In this document: positions 60,779 through 64,000 of the stretch, piece by piece
Layout of the letters: every line of letters starts with the position of its first letter
Position numbering within the stretch: the stretch's first letter is position 1
NCBI GenBank assembly: GCA_947311845.1
Contig: CAMZMU010000040.1
Location: 56,760,615 to 56,824,614 of the forward strand
Reading direction: 5' to 3'
DNA length: 64,000 bases
Source: Poa pratensis
Lineage: Eukaryota; Streptophyta; Magnoliopsida; Poales; Poaceae
Made by a program: the position numbers and the translations under genes
The notes under the pieces: model-generated
The model's database searches: none
Told to the model about the DNA's origin: nothing
Seen by the model: only the letters and a program-made list of their open reading frames with translations

Positions 60779-61805
60779 TTTTTTTTTGAAGGAGAGGAGT
60801 ACAAACCTGCGTACAATCAAAGGATACAGAAAGAAAGAACAAACGCAAGTTCGTACAAGAAGTACTCGACAGAAAACACTACAACAGCGAAGAACTGCTG
60901 ATCCACCAAAGCTCCTCGTCGCCGACGACCGCCGGAGAAGAAGAGACCAAACCTCCTGCCGCCTGGAAAAGGGAGGACCTCCAACGTTGAAGAAGACCGC
61001 AGAATCCACTCGCCGCAAGCGACGAGATCTTGACGATGAACAAGCACGGCCAAGCCGCCCCCACGCCCAGCACCAGCACCACCCGCCGCCGGGACGGCCA
61101 GGCCGTGCCAGAACCACCACCACCGCACCACCGAACCCAGCGTCTGAGTCGAGCACCAAACCTCTCCGCTCCGGAACTCAAGCTCCCAGTGACTCCACCC
61201 CTCGCCTCCACGGCCGGCCGGAGAAACCACCAAGAAACGGAGCGCCAGAGTCATCCCCTTTAGCAAGCACGCCGCCGCAGCTCCACCCCCCACCACCACG
61301 GCCGGCCAGAGGAGCCAGAAGCACACGCACGCAACAATTGCTCCAGATCCACCCCCAGAAACTCCACGATGAGGCCAGAGCACACCACACCGCCGCGGAG
61401 CCGGAGACAGGGGACAAAATCCCAAACCGAGGTCGTCATCTCCGCCTCCACGACCTCGGCTAGGGCACCAAAACCCGCCAGATCCGCAGATCGGCGAGCA
61501 CCTAACGCCAGCCCTCACTCGCCGTTTTCGGCGAGGAAGAGGAAGGGGGCCGAACCTACCACTCCCTATCGACGCCGAATCTCTCTCAGATTCGCCACCG
61601 AGGGAACCTAAACCTACTCTATCTACACACCGGAGTACCGGGAGCAAGATCCCCCCCCCCCCCCACCGCCGAGGCGGCGAGAGACGGCGGAGATCCGCTC
61701 CGGCTCCGGCGAAAAAGAGAGGAGACTTTTTCGCCGCCCTGGTCGCCTCTCTGCACTATAGAGGGAGAGTGGAAAGCGACGACACTTGTTCAGTAACTCG
61801 TTGAC
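60779..61805 (-). mobile_element. Non-autonomous LINE-like retroposon (1.03 kb)
   Basis: Minus strand, A-tail seen as T-run (60775-60787) and a perfect 16-bp target duplication TATGTAGTTGAATTTT (60763-60778, 61806-61821). GC-rich 5' part with C14 at 61651-61664. A 276-codon open frame on the minus strand (61647-60817) has no recognisable domain and is probably chance in GC-rich sequence. Same architecture as 41987-43081. Confidence 0.82.
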
Positions 61806-61821
61806 TATGTAGTTGAATTTT

Positions 61822-61986
61822 GCCCAAGGGCATGTAATAAGCCTGCTGATTGTTTGGCAGCCATTGGTTTGAGGGAGTCACAGACAGACCAACTTGTGGC
61901 TGTCGGACTACCCGGACGATGTAGCCTGTTTGGTGACCGACGATTTAGTCGTGTATTAATGGAATGTCTGCGTTCCTTAAAAAAAA
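61822..61986 (+). pseudogene. LINE C RNase H end and 3' tail
   Basis: Continues after the retroposon: CPRACNKPADCLAAIGL is the C-terminal RNase H motif of plant LINE ORF2. A short 3' UTR with a GGAA/TTCC hairpin (about 61960-61977) and an A8 tail (61979-61986) end the element. Confidence 0.7.
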
Positions 61987-62086
61987 TAATATGTTGAATA
62001 GATTTTTTTAGTGCTTTAGTTGAATGCTTAGAAAGAACAAAAAAACAAAAAATATGTATACATCTTAGGGCCTCATTGATTCGTGG

Positions 62087-62435
62087 GATTCACAGAGATA
62101 ACATAGGAATATGATACAATTACACGTGGAAAACACAGGAATGTGCCTGAATTTCTTGAAAAGAATAATCAAATCAAGATTAAAGCAAATGCAAATATGA
62201 GATTACGTCGTTAGTCTACAACGTATGGTATTTACATTGTTCTTTGTGCATAGGGAATGTAATAAAGAAGTTTGAGTGGATTGAATAAAATACTTTTTTT
62301 TTCCTTTTGGGACCTAAATTAAAGGAAATTCCCTTCATTTTTCCTATGCTACATGTTTTTGAATCAAATCAAGAAGAGTAAAATTTTATATTCCTGTGTT
62401 TTTCTCCACTATTACTATAAATCGATGAGGCCACT
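62087..62435. mobile_element. Probable MITE with GGCCTCAT ends
   Basis: Inverted ends GGCCTCATTGATTC (left) and GGCCTCATCGATTT (from the right, minus strand), about 350 bp. Both halves carry matching ACACAGGAAT-type segments in opposite orientation. No clear target duplication, so superfamily is not assigned. Confidence 0.5.
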
Positions 62436-63607
62436 AGTCATAACACTCCACCGTTTTCGCTCGTCTTCGATCAGAGGAGAAAGACAACCTAGTTTGTCTG
62501 ATCCTGTGTGACTGTTGTAACATCCCTTTGTAGCCTATTTGGAACATGGAACATGTGATTTGCAGTCATACAAGTTTTTCAGGATTGACAACGTAGTTTC
62601 CATATTTTTCTTTATCTTTCCTCTTCAAAGATTCAAACATCTACCAGTCAACATCATATTTCAGTTTTACAAAACTTAATAACATGCATCGTTTTTCTTA
62701 CATATCTTGCTCAATCTACTCGCGCCGGCGGAGCTCCCCCACTGCTTGTTGCATTCCACAACATCACACGCAACTTAAAGTTTGTTCTAACATTAGCTCA
62801 CAGTCCCACACACACAAAAAAGGGAAGCATTGGTTACGGTACCATAGAAGGTGAATACAGAAGAGAAAAATGTAGCAGCGGGTTACCAGCAAGGCGTCCG
62901 GAAGAGGTTGATGATGGAAACTAAGTTGTCAATCCTGGAAAACTTGTATGACTGCAAAATCAATATGTTCCACGTTACAAATAAGAGATGGAGGGATGTT
63001 ACGACACAGAGCTAGACAAACCTCACACGAACCTCAGCCATGCACGCTATAACATGCAAATAATCTGCACCATTTATCAACAAGGATGTTTAAGAGATCA
63101 GAAATGTGTGCCGGGAACCTCCTAGTAATCAAACAGGAGCATGAATGAAAAAGGCCTTGACAAGCCTAATCACACCAACAACAGCTAGCATTACTATAAG
63201 GATGTACAACCCGGGTTTCCGAAAAGAGCATGAAGGCATCATAGTTTCTGGCAAGCAACACGGGCAAAGAAGCATGAACAGAAGCACAGAAACTGTTACA
63301 CAATACTTATAAGGATGCTTAAGATTAATAATTCAAGTACACCGAGCCATACAATTTCAGCAACGACCGGAGCAGCGTGAAAGAGGCGTGACTAGACCAC
63401 GCGTACAATACAATTTGGAAGCGAAGGGCATTTCTCCCGCCCTCTGAACCGTGCAGTAATAGTAGCACAACACTTAGTAGCAATAGAGCATTCATACTAC
63501 TATGTAAGTTTATTCTTTCTGGATCGCAGCTTCTGAGTGTCACGACAGTAGGTCTCATCCTTGGCCGGCTCGTCCCACCTCTCGGTATCGTTCGGCCTGG
63601 TTGGTCC
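62436..63607. other. 3' flank and 3' UTR of the zinc-finger gene
   Basis: AT-rich sequence without a supported coding exon. The part nearest 63607 is the 3' UTR of the minus-strand gene. Earlier parts are intergenic or further UTR; I see nothing else to name. Confidence 0.4.
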
Positions 63608-63970
63608 TTACTTCCCGGTCCCTGCATATTTGGTACAACAGAACTTCCATGTTAGCTCACAAACTAGATGTTGAAAGAAGATCTGCGAACTGCAGCGCGA
63701 ACGAATGTCTTCATGATTGATTGACTCGATAGCTACATGTGATTTTAATTGTAACTAATCATGTTGTCAATTTTTTTAGCTCTTTTGTATGAATCACTGC
63801 ATGCAGATTTGAAGCAAAGATGTATGTCTTCGAGCAAAGAGTCAAAGTAAAGGCACAGAAAAATAGCATAGCTTGCAAATTGAAGAAGACAAAATATACC
63901 TGCTTCCCTAAGTGCATTGCACCTAAAGCACTCAACCCTACTTGCAAAGTTGTGGACATTACAGCCAGGC
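63608..63970 (-). CDS. RanBP2-type zinc-finger protein, last two coding exons (gene runs off the right edge)
   Basis: Exon 63970-63900 (TTTCCCAG acceptor, GTATAT donor) encodes PGCNVHNFASRVECFRCNALR, the second half of a RanBP2-type zinc finger (W-x-C-x(2-4)-C-x10-C-x2-C; the last three Cys are visible). The final exon, starting at 63621 after ATATGCAG, adds G-T-G-K and stops at TAA (63610-63608). Plant proteins with this N-C-x-H-N-F-A-S-R form have two or three such fingers and are thought to bind RNA. The upstream exons are outside, so family member and length cannot be judged. Phases match, supporting a real gene. Confidence 0.72.
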
Positions 63971-64000
63971 CTGGGAAAAATAGACAAACACAGACAAAAA

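Larger units (their letters stand above)
45140..61986 (+). mobile_element. LINE C relic, split by Harbinger/Tat nest and a retroposon
   Basis: Three separated pieces of one L1-type LINE: zf-RVT region (45140-45831), RNase H-like region (60347-60778) and 3' tail (61822-61986, ending in A8). Removing the Harbinger insertion and one copy of its TAA duplication joins the first two pieces in frame (the QLC-KLPY junction). The 5' part (RT, endonuclease) is absent; the left boundary is the hAT element. Confidence 0.75.

Noticed and set aside
60817..61647. 276-codon minus-strand frame in the retroposon
   Set aside because: No recognisable domain, Gly/Arg/Val-rich composition expected of GC-rich antisense sequence; kept only as a note in the retroposon entry.

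Overview
This is a stretch of a large, repeat-rich grass genome, most likely Triticeae (wheat, Aegilops or barley). The signs are Sabrina/WHAM-like Athila LTRs starting TGATACGTCTC, a Stowaway MITE with CTCCCTCCGTTC ends, Mutator MITEs of the GGGGAGTAAC type, and introns with GT-AG ends in the few host genes. Roughly four fifths of the window is transposon sequence in nested layers, many with target-site duplications (TSDs) readable by eye. I saw no rRNA, tRNA or CRISPR array.

Left third (1-21.2 kb): a Copia element hosts an Athila-type LTR retrotransposon (1-6556, left end outside the window) and a 5'-truncated LINE (7715-18601). The LINE is itself split inside its reverse-transcriptase YADD region by a second Athila-type element (8827-16970, minus strand, TSD CACTC, near-identical LTRs, gag-protease only). 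The Copia pol resumes at 18.6 kb and ends in its 3' LTR.

Middle (21.2-41.7 kb), the genic island, mostly minus strand: a broken BAHD acyltransferase (21.2-24.2 kb), a Stowaway, a hAT MITE and a 7.8 kb composite hAT transposon (27097-34885, TSD CGCACATC) carrying a dimeric 120-bp tandem array. Next come an open BAHD acyltransferase gene whose last 15 codons and stop are supplied by that hAT end (34837-36354) and a complete six-exon Nudix hydrolase gene (37103-41713; 403 codons) with a LINE reverse-transcriptase fragment in intron 3.

Right third (42-64 kb): a 1.1 kb retroposon, a Mutator-like element with 9-bp TSD and a hAT element. Then a LINE relic is split by a PIF/Harbinger element (TSD TAA), which in turn is split by a 13.3 kb Ty3/gypsy element of apparent Tat lineage (46824-60119, TSD GCGTG, LTRs differing at 9 of 492 sites). 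The Tat element has sense gag-pol and, downstream of pol, two antisense intron-containing genes preceded by a repeated block of polypurine-tract-like CTCGGGGGCT motifs. This is the most unusual structure in the window. At the right edge lie the last two coding exons of a RanBP2-type zinc-finger gene (minus strand).

Cellular genes that look functional are few: the Nudix gene, possibly the second BAHD gene, and the zinc-finger gene. Everything else is mobile DNA whose insertion order can be read from the nesting.
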